This document shows, one piece after another, positions 46,490 through 58,923 of a stretch of 64,000 nt of DNA (the stretch's first letter is position 1; each line of letters begins with the position of its first letter). The position numbers were made by a program, and so were the translations under genes. Where the stretch lies: the NCBI GenBank assembly GCA_934045905.1, contig OW203765.1:20647409-20711408 (forward strand), read 5' to 3'. Origin of the DNA: Leuctra nigra. Its lineage: Eukaryota > Arthropoda > Insecta > Plecoptera > Leuctridae. The notes under the pieces are model-generated. The model was given only the letters and a program-made list of their open reading frames with translations. It made no database searches and was not told the origin of the DNA.

Positions 46490-48110
46490 TGTAAAATAGT
46501 TTTTGTTACATTGCAAGGGGGGATACCCTTATAAGTGAGGGAGGCCCTCACTTGTGTATGGGCACCATAGAACAGTAATAATAGTCGGTAATGAGTGTAT
46601 TATTATATAAAGATTATCTTTAAACAGCATTTATCAGGGCTACTTACTATCAATAGTGACCTGAGTATGTGATAATAATAATAGTTAATAACTTCAAAAT
46701 AGTAGGAACATAATACAGAAGGAAGTATAGATAATTAAATATATTCCCTGCACAGCTATAAGAACAGATTGAAGCTGATAAATATATTAACGATTATTTT
46801 ATATGCTTTAACTTATACAGATCTAATATAATAACCTAAATCTAATTTAATATAACATAATTTTAAATTTAACCAGAACAATACACTAAAGTGGAGCACC
46901 AACATTGCACAGGATGACACGGAGCGGACAAGAACGTGGACTAATTCTATAATGTACAAATTTAGTTGAAAGTTTACGAGAATGTTTTAACTAAACGCGT
47001 TTCTTCCTGAATAGGGTGTTCGAGTTAATTATATCGTTGATTTCGTCTATTGGGTAAGATTTGATCCAGTCCTTTGTGAACAATGCAAAATGTTTTTTGT
47101 TAGTTGTGCTTCGAATTGATTCGGGTACAATATTATATAATTTAGGACCAAGGTAAATACCATGTCTTTGCGTGGCGGTTCTGTTGACTCTTGTTAGGGG
47201 AAGCGAGTTTTTTAAACGTAATTTCTGTCTGCTTAAGAGAGCTGTGTTAGGTATTGATGGTGGATGCGCATGTATATGGTTAATCAGTACATGTGTATAG
47301 ACTTTTCGAACTTGAGGGACTTGAGTGTCTTTAAAAACCAAATCAGAGGGATATTGCCAGTGGACTTTCAGCATGATTTTAAGTAACCTTTTCTGCATAG
47401 TTATAAGTGGTCGTAAATGGTTGTCGTACGTGCCTCCCCATCCAATTATACCGTACTGTAGAATAGAGTGCGCTATAGCATAATATACCATTTTTAGGTT
47501 TTTAAAATCAAGAATATTCCTTAGTAAATACAGCTTAAGTATGCAGTACCTCAATTTCTTAGTAATATTAGATATGTGTACATCCCATCTCATGTGCTGG
47601 TCAATGCTGATTCCTAAATATTTGGTTGCTGATACTTTTCCTATGGCGTGACATTTGCATATCGAGCTTGTCGCGGAGGACGTAGATGTACAGGAGGACG
47701 AATGTATTCTTATTTCTGAGTGAATAGGCTGGGAATTGCTACGCAGAGAGAATGTTATATACATTGTTTTATCTTTGTTGAGAGTAAGGAGGTTGCTATT
47801 AAGCCAGTTGGTTACCTTGGATATTTCAGTCTCCGCTTAGGTGTGAACACTCTCCCAGGATCGACCTGAGAATAAAAGCACCGTATCGTCTGCAAATGTT
47901 ATGATTTTGCCACATATATTCAGGTTACACAAGTCATTAATATATATTAAAAATAATAGAGGGCCTAGTACTGTGCCTTGGGGAACGCCGAATTCGATTT
48001 TTCGAGATTTGGAGATTGTGTTATTAATTTAAACAAATTGGATTCTTTCTGTGAGGTAACTTTTAACTAATTCCAATGCAATTCCCCTTATACCTACACG
48101 ATATAGCTTT
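46490..48110 (-). pseudogene. LINE reverse transcriptase, C-terminal part with one stop
   Basis: At about 48000-47870 the minus frame reads EFGVPQGTVLGPLLFLIYIN and FADDTVLLFSG (RT motifs B and C). After one in-frame TAA near 47836 it continues WLNSNLLTLNKDKT and then a 257-residue frame (47764-46991) with KYLGISIDQHMRWDVH and HSILQYGIIGWGG. The N-terminal endonuclease is absent. Recently dead, judging by the length of open frame. Confidence 0.85.
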
Positions 48111-48424
48111 TGAAAAAGGATTGGGATTGGGATTGGGTGATTCTTATTCCTCTTTATTATCCAAAAAGTATTTTGGATATAGAAGCTTAGCTTTGAACAT
48201 CATCAAATTTGGCAATGTAATTGGTTCCCAAATCACATTTAAATTAACTTTTGTTAAAATATTCATATTTCAATAAGCTACCTATAGTTTGAAACTAATT
48301 GTAAACCTTAACGTTACTAATTCAAAATCGAAAAAATCAAAAAATCCAAACCTTTACCTACAATTTTAAACCTATCAACTGCGTCAAAAAATTATATCAA
48401 GAGTTTTTATCTTAATTCTTGGCA

Positions 48425-48600
48425 GATGTTATCTGAAAACAGGAAGTTTCGAACGCCATGGCATTCGACCTGCATTGAATATCACGAGTAATATACAATC
48501 TTATGACACATTATTCTGTAGCTCTGTATATTTTTAGACTATACACTCAGTTTTAATTGAAGGTCTTATAAATATCCCATTTATGTGAAAATAAATTAAA
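48425..48600. repeat. Family H interspersed repeat
   Basis: Second copy of the sequence at 16270-16424 without the hairpin MITE; it reads straight from GAAGGTCTTATAAATATCCC into CATTTATGTG. Confidence 0.55.
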
Positions 48601-48659
48601 GGTCCAGGGAAGATTCGATCAAACTCACATTTTAAAAGTCCGGAGAAAAATATATTTTT

Positions 48660-48790
48660 GAGCGAGCGACTCCATTTCCTACACATGGATCTGTTATTCA
48701 ATTCGTCCAGAACCGGAGTGTATATATGGAGATTGGTATGTTGCACGTCGGTGCTCGTTAATCACCGCGTTACACTGAGCGTTTTCCTAG
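48660..48790 (+). mobile_element. Short family B element (131 bp)
   Basis: Has both ends, GAGCGAGCGACTCC and TTACACTGAGCGTTTTCCTAG split around the usual hairpin, with almost no interior. Confidence 0.65.
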
Positions 48791-49314
48791 TGTTCGGGCA
48801 TTGACTTCCGCTCTATATGGGATTTGTGAATGAGTATACTGAATGCTTTCGCCGATGTCGGAGGCCGCACTGCTTTACCAGATTCTGGCAATATACAGAC
48901 ATATCAGGTTATTAAATGTAAGACGATCTCAGCCGGTTGTGTAGAATTTGATCTTTGTCAATTGTCTGCATTCTTTGTCACCACACATCGCCGACAGTCT
49001 TGGAAACGGTAGTAGGTAGTACCATCATGGTACCGGAGACATTGCATTGTATAGCCTAAGAGAGATGGGCAAAGATACTCGAAAAAAGTATCTAGATGGA
49101 AGATACAAGATAGTCTCAACTTCAGTATCTAAGATACAAGATAAAAGATGTTTTAGAAAATGAGAAAAGATAGAAGATACAAGATGGTTAATTAATGAAA
49201 GATACCTACAAGATACAAGATAAAAGATGCTTTGATTTTTTTTTATTAATTAATGGTCGATTTTGAATAAGCAAAATTATAGAAAATCAATGCCGACTGT
49301 AATTATTATATGAC

Positions 49315-52300
49315 TAGAAGGTCCCGTCATGTAAAACATGACCAATGTGCACCAGTGAGGTATGCGTGAATATAAAACGACAGCAATATTTGTCAGCAGA
49401 ATGTGCGTCATTAATACACTTGACGTCGTTGATAACCCAATGCGTCACAGAATACGTAAACGAATGAGAAACGAAGAAAAGCAATTTGATCGTTATTTAT
49501 GGTAAACAATTTCATAGAAGATCTAGTGGAGCGGTCGCTCCACGCCAGCCAAGTCGTACGGCGCGCGCACACACTCATTTAAAAAGGCTGGAGCAAACCC
49601 ACTTTTACTGTAAGCATCAAAGTGGCATTTTCGGCCTACTGGATCTTAAAATTGGAAAATCTCACATTGTTGCGATATATCTTAATTTCGAGCTATGGCC
49701 CACCCTACAACATATACCAAATTTGGGAACAATAGGTTACGCCCTTTGCGCGCTAGAGGGCCGTGAAAACAGTGTTTTAGGGCGGTTTTCATAATAATAA
49801 TAATCTCAGTAGTAGTAGTAGTAGTAGTAGTCTCCTGGAATTTAAATCCGGTAAACAGGCCACAGCCTAAACGGCTTAACCGATTGATCCCACATTTTTA
49901 CCACGTGTGCACTTTTGGCGTCTGATTTAACCTTCACCCCATGAATTTTTTGTGCCGCCATTTTGAAACCGGAAGTGACGTCATATCTCGTCAACGGCTG
50001 GACCGATTGGAACGAAAATTGCGCCAAACGATCCAGACGGTCATCTATATGCATGATCAGTAGCAAAAGACTAAACATTATGTTAAAGAAACCGGAAATG
50101 ACGTAATGAAATTTGAAATACATCGATTGGCTTTTTGGCAACAAAGGTTGATCCGATTATTTTGATATTTATGTAACGTATGTACTTTTGACGTCTCATG
50201 TGACTTGTTATAAAACCAACCGGAAGCCGCCATTTTGAAACCGGAAGTGACATCATATCTCAATAACGGCTAAATAGATTTCAACGAAACCAGCGCAAAA
50301 CAATTTAGACGGTCAACTTTATGTATTATCATCAATAATATTTGCAGTTTCCCATACCTAAACCGGAAATGACGTCACACATTTTAATAATCTCACAAAT
50401 TTTTATTTTGATGCAATAAATATACTATTTGAGACAGCTTATAAAATTGTAATCATGTTTCAAATATACTTCAAGGGGTCAGAGATTTCAGCCGCCATTT
50501 TTAAACCGGAAGTAACGTCATATCTCAAAAATTGGTAGACAAATCGGTATGAAACTAGCGCCAAACGATTCGGAAGGCCATCTCTATGGAATATGAACAG
50601 TACAAATAGAATTTTCCTATTTATGAGACCGGAAATGACGTCATTCAAATGTATAAATTATTATAATTCCCTCCTATACAATAAATACATATTCAGAAAG
50701 CTTAAAATGATACACATCATTTATAGAAATAAATTCTATGTGGCATTGCAGAAAGTTCAGCAGCCATTTTGAAAACCGAAGTGTTTCCATATCTCGGAAC
50801 TGGGATGACTGATTGGAATGAAACCTTTGCTATTCTTCGTGAAAGATCATTTAAAGCAATTATTTAGGACTATACGCTGCTATTCATTAGTGGTAACGAA
50901 ATTGTAAAGGGTGATGATTTTTTAAAAGAATTTAGTAATTGTTCATTTCATATGTGTCACAAGTTGTTAGAATAAACTAAAAAAAGGAGTGATATCCCCA
51001 TAAAAAACACTTCGTGTAAAAATGCCAGCCAAGTCTCTTCTACTAAAAAAAAATATATGAAATCTAAAAATTCTGCACTGAAAAGTAATGATATCAAAAA
51101 ATTTGCCAAGTCAAAACTTTATTTGAAAATCAAAAAATACTTGGCGCATCGATTTTTTAGGGCATTTTAGGTATACTATATGTTTGTATATTTTATGTAT
51201 ATTTTATATCTGGCCTATACTTCTAAGCTATTAATATACACGATGCGCCAAGTATTTTTTGATTTTCAAATAAAGTTTTGACTTGGCAAATTTTTTGATA
51301 TCATTACTTTTCAGTGCAGAATTTTTAGATTTCATATATTTTTTTTTAGTAGAAGAGACTTGGCTGGCATTTTTACACGAAGTGTTTTTTATGGGTTCCA
51401 AATTTACACCAGAGTATTCGTACTAAGTCTAATTAAGAAAAAAAATCAGTATTCACCGTAAAAAAAATACATATTTCGTTACGTTGATACCATGGTCTGA
51501 TGCCCACGACCTATTCTTCATTTGTGATGCTAATACATGGTATCTACGGTTTCATTATATGAATATCCTTTCCTCAGATGTAGGGCGGAAGTAATTTTCT
51601 TTGATTTTGCGGTGCACAATTTTGAATTGTAAGTTATCAAGCTCTACGTATCAAGTACCGTTTCACTGATGTTAACAAGTAACGTTATATTGAAGTATTC
51701 TCCTACAATGACTTATGTCACCATAACAAATGATTGGATGAAGTCAAAAATACTGTTCTCTGAGCTCACTTCAATAATATTGAAATGGATTTCAGTCCAT
51801 CTAGTATCTACCTCTTATTAAGGTAAAGATATTCAGTTAACAATGTAAAACTTAAACATTGGTTCTTCAAACTTTATCAACAGCAGCATGAATTCGTTGT
51901 CAATACATGACTCAATACAGACCACTCTAATAAATAAGAAAGGAATGAAAATGATTATTCTAACAACTTAAAAACTTCGTCGGTTAGTTGGTTTGAGGGT
52001 TACAGAGCCGTGTGTGTTGATTAAATGTTGGAAGAAAATAATACATTTGATCGTTTGCTAATTGCTTCATGAGGCCAATGTGTAAAATCTATCGGCTTTG
52101 ATTTCATAATCATGGCCCTCTAAAATACAGAGCAAATGGAAAATTAAAAAAAAAAACATTTTGACGTCTCTTGAAGTGATAAAGTTTTCTATGCAATGTA
52201 CTATTTTGAACGGTTATTATGTGTTATAGTAGATTTTTTACACACTCAAAGGGATAAGGATTGCGTTTTAGGTAAGTTTTGGTTATTTCTTTACTTAGTG

Positions 52301-52675
52301 AAAGCAAAAGACGTATTTTTAGACACGATTGGCAAAGACAGTCCACCATTTTACATACAAAATTGTGTTAGCCTTCGGCCGTTTTCAATGTTATGTAAAG
52401 ATTTGGGCAGTTATTCTGTGTTAAAAACATTTCTTATAAGCACAAAGGAATAAGGATTAATATTTAGGTAAGTTTCAGTTATTGATATATTCAGGCAAAT
52501 CAGAGGACGTTATTTTAGACATGATTGGCAATGTAAAGGCGGCCATTTATTTATTTATTTAAACAGTCGGGTGCGCCGTGCGCGCGTCGGCCTTCTCACA
52601 GGGGTGAGCGCGCAGGCGTTCCGCACGGACAGAAAGACAGACAGACAGAACTGGGTAACTATTATTATACTAGAG
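49315..52675 (+). repeat. Tandem unit 1 (interrupted by A4)
   Basis: Begins CCCGTCATGTAAAACATGAC and ends ACAGACAGAACTGGGTAAC. The part after A4 (from 51395, TTCCAAATTTACACCAGAGT) matches unit 2 from 52880 on at high identity, including CTGATGCCCACGACC. Confidence 0.75.
49520..51394 (-). mobile_element. Family A element, copy A4
   Basis: The hairpin end GTGGAGCGGTCGCTCCAC is at 49526-49543. Inward are an (AGT)n microsatellite at 49808-49833 and seven diverged units with CCGGAAGTGACGTCA-like cores. The far end has an inverted repeat (arms about 51000-51160 and 51238-51394, loop about 77 bp) ending CACGAAGTGTTTTTTATGG. Tandem unit 2 provides the empty site: TTTCATATAA runs into GTTTCCAAATTT. 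Confidence 0.8.
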
Positions 52676-54270
52676 GGACCCGTCATGTAAAACATGACCA
52701 ATGTGCACCAGTGAGGTATGCGTAAATATAAAACGACAGCAATATTTGTCAGCAGAGTGTGCGTCGTTAATACACTTGACGTCGTTGATGACCCAATATT
52801 AACAGAATACGTTAACAAATGGGGAACGAAGAAAAGCAATTTGATCATTCCTATTAAGATAAAACAATTTCATATAAGTTTCCAAATTTACACCAGAGTA
52901 TTCGTACAAAGTAAAAATAATAAGAAAAACAATGTATGCGCCGTAAAAAAAATATATATATACATTACGTTGATACCTTGACCTGATGCCCACGACCTTT
53001 TCTTCATTTGTGATGCTATTACATGGTATCTACGGCTTCATTATACCTATTATACGTTCCTCAGATGTAGGGCGGAAGTAAATTTGTTTGATTTTGCGGT
53101 GCACAATTTTGGATTGTAATCAAGCTCTATCAAGTACCGTTTCACTGATGTTAACAAATAACGTTATATTGAAGTATTCTCTTACAAAAACTCATGTCAC
53201 CATTACAAATGATTGGTTGATGTCAGAAATACTGTTCTCTGAGCTCACTTCAAGAATATTGAAATGGACTTTAGCCCATCTACCTCTAATTAAAGTATAG
53301 ATATTCAGTTGACAATGTAAAACTTAAACATTGGTGCTTCAAACTTTATCAACAGCAACATGAATTCGTTGTCAATACATGACTCAATACAGACCACTCT
53401 ACGAAATAAGAAACGACTGAAAATGATTAATCTAACAACATTATTTAAAAACTTCGTCGGTTACATATTTTGAGGGTTACAGAACCGTGTTGATTAAATA
53501 TGATTAAATGTAGGAAGAATATAATACATTTGATCGTTTGCAAATTGCAGCATGAGGCCAATGTTAAAAATCTATCGGCTTTGTTTGGTATTCATGGCCC
53601 TCTAAAATACAGATCAAATGAAAAATTTAAAAAATTACACTTTGACGTTTCTTGGAGTAAAGAAGTTTTCTATGTAATGTCTCTTTTGAACGGTTATTAT
53701 GTGTTATAGTAGATTTTTTACACACTCAAAGGGATAAGGATTACGTTTTAGCTAAGTTATGGTTATTTCTTTACTTTGTGAAGGCAAAAGACGTATTTTT
53801 AGACACGATTGGCAATGAAAGGCCACCATTTTAAATACAAAATAGTGCCGTTTTCAATGTAATGTAAAGATTTGGACAGTTATTCTGTGTTTAAATACAT
53901 TTCTTATAAACACAAAGGGATAAGGATTGCCATTTAGGTAAGTTTCTGTTATTTATTTATGCACAAAGAGCAGAAGACATGACTTGGGCAATGTAACGTC
54001 GACCATTTTAATTTTAAATACAACATAGAGAGTGTGCGCGCGAAATTGAGAGGATGCGCGCGCAGGCGTTCCTGACACACACACACAGGGGCCAATTCTT
54101 GAGATTCACGTTTTGAAACCGTTTTACGTTTACATGTTATAAAACTGGAAACAGTTGACAACTATCGGCTAGCCTTTACCTTTTTTGGTCTTAAACAATA
54201 AAACCGTGACACGGTTTCAAAACGTGAATCTCAGGAATTGGCCCCCAGACAGACAGAACTGGGTAACCAT
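52676..54270 (+). repeat. Tandem unit 2
   Basis: Direct repeat of unit 1, from CCCGTCATGTAAAACATGAC to CAGACAGAACTGGGTAACC. It contains a small MITE near its end. Confidence 0.75.
54089..54244. mobile_element. MITE with 35-bp inverted repeats
   Basis: Ends GGGGCCAATTC, TGAGATTCACGTTTTGAAAC and the inverse GTTTCAAAACGTGAATCTCA, GAATTGGCCCC. 156 bp. A CAG may be duplicated at the target. Confidence 0.85.
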
Positions 54271-54943
54271 AATTATTATATGATTTGCCTTAACAACATA
54301 AATAATTTCTTGGACAAAATAAGTAGATGTATAACCGGTGGATGGGGGCAAATAATAAGAGGTTTGTTACGAATACGATCAATCGCCAAAAACTGTAGGT
54401 ACCTATATAAAAATTATTTTTTACAATTTTATGATCGAATGAAACCTGACACCGAAGGGTCTGGTTTTGCAAGTTGCTTGTTTTAGAAATCATCTTCTGT
54501 CTTGTGTTCACAATTGCATTCAAGTCATATATAATGGGCTTCAGATAATATTTACCATTTACACAGAAATCAAAGAGGAAAAAGTAGTAGTGTGACACGG
54601 TGTGACATTTTTAAAATAGAAAAAAATCAAATATAGGAAAAAAGTATCTTCTATCTTTTTGAAGAAAAAAGATGGAATATACTAACAAAAATAGTATCTA
54701 GATGGAAGATAAAAGATAGTCACAACAAATGTATCTAGATAGAAGATAGAAGATACTATCTTCTATCTTAAGATAGCATCTAAGATACTTCCATCTAAGA
54801 TAGTGCCCATCTCTGCGGGCGCACTCTGGGCATCTCGGGGCTATACAATGTCTATGTAAATGTACATACACAAAGACAATGTCTATTCAATGTCAATGAC
54901 ATTGTATAGCCTAAGGCTAACCTAAGTCTATGGTAGTACTCAC

Positions 54944-55025
54944 GTAGTCTTGTATTATAATCGGCAAAGGTGTATTCTACCTGACCGACCAAGCAGCCAA
55001 CCAGCAATACGGTAACGAAGATCTT
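54944..55025 (-). CDS. Possible signal-peptide exon of an unknown secreted protein
   Basis: Minus-strand stretch bounded by an acceptor (TTCAGCCAACAG) and a strong donor (C, then GTGAGT at 54943-54938). It encodes KIFVTVLLVGCLVGQVEY and then TFADYNTRL, a hydrophobic core like a signal peptide whose start Met would be on a previous exon. A later piece may be at about 49000 on the same strand (LSAMCGDKECRQLTKIKF), the far side of the composite repeat, but the splice phase does not fit. Tentative. Confidence 0.3.
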
Positions 55026-55446
55026 CTGTTGGCTGAAGGATGAAGTGGAGACTGATGTGGTTCCACGTTTTAGTCCAGACGAATGAAAACATCATCTTTT
55101 GAAAGTTATAATGTGCCATTAACATATTCTTTAACAACGAACGAGCAAACGTCCTAATAGACTCTCTGTTGTTTTGGCTGATGAGCAGACCGAGCAGACT
55201 ATCATCGTGATGGAAGCGCAACATCTCCAACCGAGCATAATCCAATGAATTGGAGATAATAATTTCATTCAAATTCATACAAATTCATCTCAATTTTCAT
55301 TCACAAATGCCCATTATTACTTATGATGAATTTAAAGAGTATTTTGTGAAATTTATTAGTTTCGATCACCAATTACTGCCGTTTTTATTATAATATTGCA
55401 AAGCCAAATTTGCTCACACCGACCCCCCAAATGTGTATACAAATTT

Positions 55447-55679
55447 ACGGAACATTCCCGAGGCCGTCCTTCCTGACTGGGATTTTTTCGTGGTTTTCCC
55501 TCATCCGACAGGCATTAATGCTGGGAAGGTACCCTACTAATAGGCCACGACCGCCTCCTTCCCACCTTCCATCATTAGCTACTCTTCACCATCATCTCCC
55601 AATCATCATCATAATCATTCATCCGTCGCCATTAGCCTCGCTGCAGAACAGTGCGACGTTAAGCCCCAGACAAAAAAAA
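55447..55679 (+). mobile_element. SINE-like retroposon with target-site duplication
   Basis: An insert of about 230 bp with GACTGGGATTTTTTCGTGG near its start and GCGACGTTAAGCCCCAGAC plus an A9 tail at its end. It is flanked by ATGTGTATACAAATTT and ATGTATACAAATTT. The tail and duplication indicate reverse-transcribed insertion. Confidence 0.75.
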
Positions 55680-55981
55680 ATGTATACAAATTTGATCAGT
55701 ATAGCGGACCCTATGATGATAAACGCGTTTTTATGATTATGTATTATATAATGACATTTTTAGGCCCAGACCCCCCAGGGGGAATTAATCATTTACCCCA
55801 CATTAGTGTATCTATAATATTAACTAGGAAAACGCTCAGTGTAACGCGTTGATGAGCGAGCATGGATACGTGCAAATTCTCGAACCGGAAATGCGTACAC
55901 AACGCACATAAAACATATACATCCATATTGAATTGAAATAATATGAGCCACTCAATCATGAATCAACATAAAAGTATATGC

Positions 55982-56347
55982 TGTAAGGAAGGGATGTGCG
56001 TTGTGAAAAATATCCGACCGAACCGGGGCTCGAACCCGGGACCTCTCACTTGCCGGGCGAGAGCTCTACCAACTGAGCTACCCGGTCGGACGGACGGACA
56101 TTAGACACAACGCACTGATGAGGGTTAGAGATCTTCTAGGAGAATGGAATGAAGGTAATGATTGGACATTACAAGCTATCAGACCATCGGTGACGATACT
56201 GTCACCATGTCTCTTTGCACTAGCGTGCGCAACCCTCTTTTACTCGACTTAACGAGTTGCTTTTCAGCTCGAATGATGAGAATGTAGGTTTCTGTGGAAA
56301 ACTTCCATGGAGTCAGGATGTAAGGAAGGGATGTGCGTTGTGAAAAA
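55982..56347. repeat. 29-bp perfect direct repeats bracketing the tRNA-like unit
   Basis: TGTAAGGAAGGGATGTGCG plus TTGTGAAAAA occurs at 55982-56010 and 56319-56347. The uninserted family B copies lack it, so it is not a host-target duplication; it fits a partial tandem repeat of a unit of about 337 bp. Confidence 0.8.
56016..56087 (-). tRNA. tRNA-Ala-like gene, anticodon GGC
   Basis: 72 nt that fold into a full cloverleaf. Acceptor GACCGGG/TTCGGTC has two G-U pairs. D stem GCTC/GAGC, anticodon stem CTCGC/GTGAG, anticodon loop CCGGCAA, T stem CCGGG/CCCGG with loop TTCGAGC. Box A (TAGCTCAGTTGG) and box B (GGTTCGAGCC) are intact. Position 33 is C instead of the near-universal U, and the G3-U70 pair of tRNA-Ala is absent, so a tRNA-derived repeat is as likely as a working tRNA. 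No T-run terminator directly follows. Confidence 0.6.
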
Positions 56348-57284
56348 CGCGAAAAACTTTTTTTTTGTGAAAAACTTTTCATCGAAACTTGAAAATTACA
56401 TCTAAGCACCCTGGTACATAAAGCAAATCAGATTCAATTCAACTGGCACTGGAAAACATTCATTTCGATACTTCATATCTGACAGATATTAAAAATGTCA
56501 ATAAGTTCATACGTTCTTACCTGATTAGGATGAAAATCTGTAAAATAAGAGACAATATCGATCTTACTGACCATGCAAAATATGAGTTTGATCACATTTC
56601 TTGAAGACCATTTTCATTTTTCAACCTATCAGGAGATGTTTATTTAAATTTTAACCAACAAATGAATTTCCAAAAATTTAGGGTATGCAAAAAGAAAAGG
56701 TTGTCTCTACATGTGTGTAAAATTTGAACACGATAGAAGAAAAACTCTGACCTGTAGCCAAAATATGAGTTTGATCAGATTTATCGAAGACCATTGTCAT
56801 TTTTCAACCTACCATCAGGAGATGTTTATTTAAATTTTAACCAATCAATGGATTTCAAAAAAATTTGGGTCTGCAAACAGAGAAGGTTGGTTGTACATGT
56901 GTGCAAAATTTCAGATCGATGGGTGAAACATTGTGACCTGTGTATCGGCTATTAACAGAAAAAAAAGAAAAAAAAAGAAAACAGAGGTCCGTGTCAAAAG
57001 AGTCAAAAGGAGACGCTCGCTTCGCTCGCTCAATAAGCGGTAAAAGAAGGGGTTTTATTTTAAAAACCCCGGGGGAAAAGCTTTGTGAATCCGGACCCTA
57101 TCTAACCCCTTATGTTTATGTCAACAATAACACCCCCGTCTCCGAAAAAAATATTGAAAATAATTTCATTCACGAAGGCACATTATTAAAAGATGAGTTT
57201 GAAGAGTATTTTGTGAAATGTGTAAGTTTCTATCACTAACTCCGCCATTTTTATTCCAATGGTGCAAACCCCAATTTGCCCCTT

Positions 57285-57310
57285 CCCCCCCCCCCCCCCC
57301 CCCCCCCCCA
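57285..57310. repeat. C homopolymer tract
   Basis: More than 20 consecutive C after CCTT. Confidence 0.9.
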
Positions 57311-57642
57311 AATATGTTCAAATTTGATGCACCTTAGCCTATGTTGATAGGTAAGCTATTTTTTCCGAGTATACCTATATGGTGACATTTTTACAGATTT
57401 ATCATCAAACCCCTATTTGTGACCTAAATTCGATCTAAAGCTTTTTACTACAAGTCAACATGTTATAATATTATAATAATTTTTTTAGCCAAATCGGTAA
57501 TTTACTTTTTATTTTTTGAAATGTACCTATCTGTTAAAAATTCATTGAGCTATATAGTTAGTTCCTTGAGTGACTGCATTCTGGATTGTGAGTATTTATT
57601 GATAGGCTAAGTGACAGTGAAAAACAGTTCTTGCATGTATCT

Positions 57643-57683
57643 GTGCTCGCTCATCAAAGCGTGCCTAATGAGCGTTTTCCTAG
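57643..57683 (+). mobile_element. Family B 3'-end fragment
   Basis: GTGCTCGCTCATCAAAGCGT, then AATGAGCGTTTTCCTAG, followed by T. Confidence 0.6.
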
Positions 57684-57792
57684 TTTTGTGATTAATATTT
57701 CGGTATTTCTGACAATTTTCATTCAAAATCCGGGGATAAGTCCGTTCTTGCCCCGCCCATTAGGCCAAGCAACGAAGGCTAAAAACAGGCCG

Positions 57793-58550
57793 AACCCGGG
57801 ACAAATTGCAAGATTTGACTTTTTCATCAGACCTTATTCAGAAAAATTCGCTGATTACAACAAAAAAAAGTTTTACGCAGAGATGTGAAGGGAAATTGCC
57901 CAAAATTACGTGTAAAGTTCAAATTTTGAGAACATAAAATATTTTTTTTTAAGAATCACAGATCACAATTTGATATTTGTTTTCAATAAAAAGTATGTAT
58001 TATATTAGGATACAATACTCGAAAAATAAATTGGGTGATAATATTAATTATTTTTGGATTTATTCAATTATTTAATAAAATGACGTCATTTAAATAATTA
58101 GTCGTAGTGACGTAACTAAAGGAGCTAGAATAAATGTTTTTACGGGAAAATGTTGGTAATAAAGCCTAATATTTTTGGTACGAATATGATCAAAAGTTCA
58201 CCACGCATCTACTTATTGTTGTCAAACAAATTTTTAATCAAATGATATGAAAAATTAAACATCAATATAACGCAATTATTGGCATAACGGCGGAACTGTT
58301 TGATCAGAAATTGTTGTCACTTATAGAATTTTGGCGCCTGATAAAACCTAGCCCAAAGAGAGATTTGGGACGCCATTTTGAAACCGGAAGTGGCATCATC
58401 TTAAAAACGGCTGAACCGATAATAACGGAACTGGTGGCAATCGACTCCAACGGTCATATGACAGAACAGATCAATAGTAAAACCAGAAATTACCAATAAC
58501 AAATACCGGAAATGACGTCACAAATATTCAAAATTCTTCTAAACCCCCCT
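57793..58550 (+). repeat. Left arm of a giant inverted repeat
   Basis: From AACCCGGGACAAATTGC to AATTCTTCTAAACCCCC, about 760 bp, reverse-complementary to 60372-61140 with few differences. It includes family-A-like units (CGCCATTTTGAAACCGGAAG at 58370 and ACCGGAAATGACGTCA at 58505). Confidence 0.9.
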
Positions 58551-58923
58551 GTTCAACAATAAATACATTATTCTGGCTTGTTATAATGTAATATATGAAT
58601 TTATTTTAAAAAATCTATGTGGCATTGTTTTCAGTCGCCATTTTGAGAACCGAAAGTGATTCCATAGCTCGGAAACGTATTGGAATGAAATCAAATACCA
58701 ATTAATTAAGTGGATACCACTCTGTGTCTGGATTCAGAAAAGGTTTTAAGCCTTATGCCGGCATAATTTATGTCGGTACAGCATTATAACTAGGTAGCAA
58801 TATTTTTATTACCATGATATAACCATGTTAAAACTTATTATTTTATCATTATAAATAGCGATTTTTACAATTAAATTCATAAAGATATGCATTTATGTAT
58901 TTATTTAATGTTCTTATTGTTAA

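Larger units (their letters stand above)
49061..54818. mobile_element. Composite repeat with AGAGATGGGCA terminal inverted repeats
   Basis: AGAGATGGGCA at 49061 and TGCCCATCTCT at 54804-54814 are inverted, and the adjacent 150 bp on each side consist of AGATACAAGATA / TATCTTCTATCTT repeats. Inside are two tandem 1.5-kb units and family A copy A4. No clear target duplication. The similar 5' flanks CATTGTATAGCCTAAG occur on both outer sides (49045 and 54900). Confidence 0.5.
55824..57032 (-). mobile_element. Family B element carrying a tRNA-like insert
   Basis: Starts CTAGGAAAACGCTCAGTG and ends GACGCTCGCTTCGCTCGCTC. Relative to the copies at 34773 and 44078 it has an extra segment, 55983-56367, between TATATGCT and TTTTCATCGAAAC. 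One interior block (TTTTTCAACCTA...AGGAGATGTTTATTT) is duplicated. Confidence 0.75.

Noticed and set aside
46991..47764. 257-codon open frame as a host gene
   Set aside because: It is the post-RT region of a LINE, directly downstream of GVPQG and FADD motifs.
55410..55736. 108-codon frame as a gene
   Set aside because: It runs over the SINE-like insert and its target duplication.
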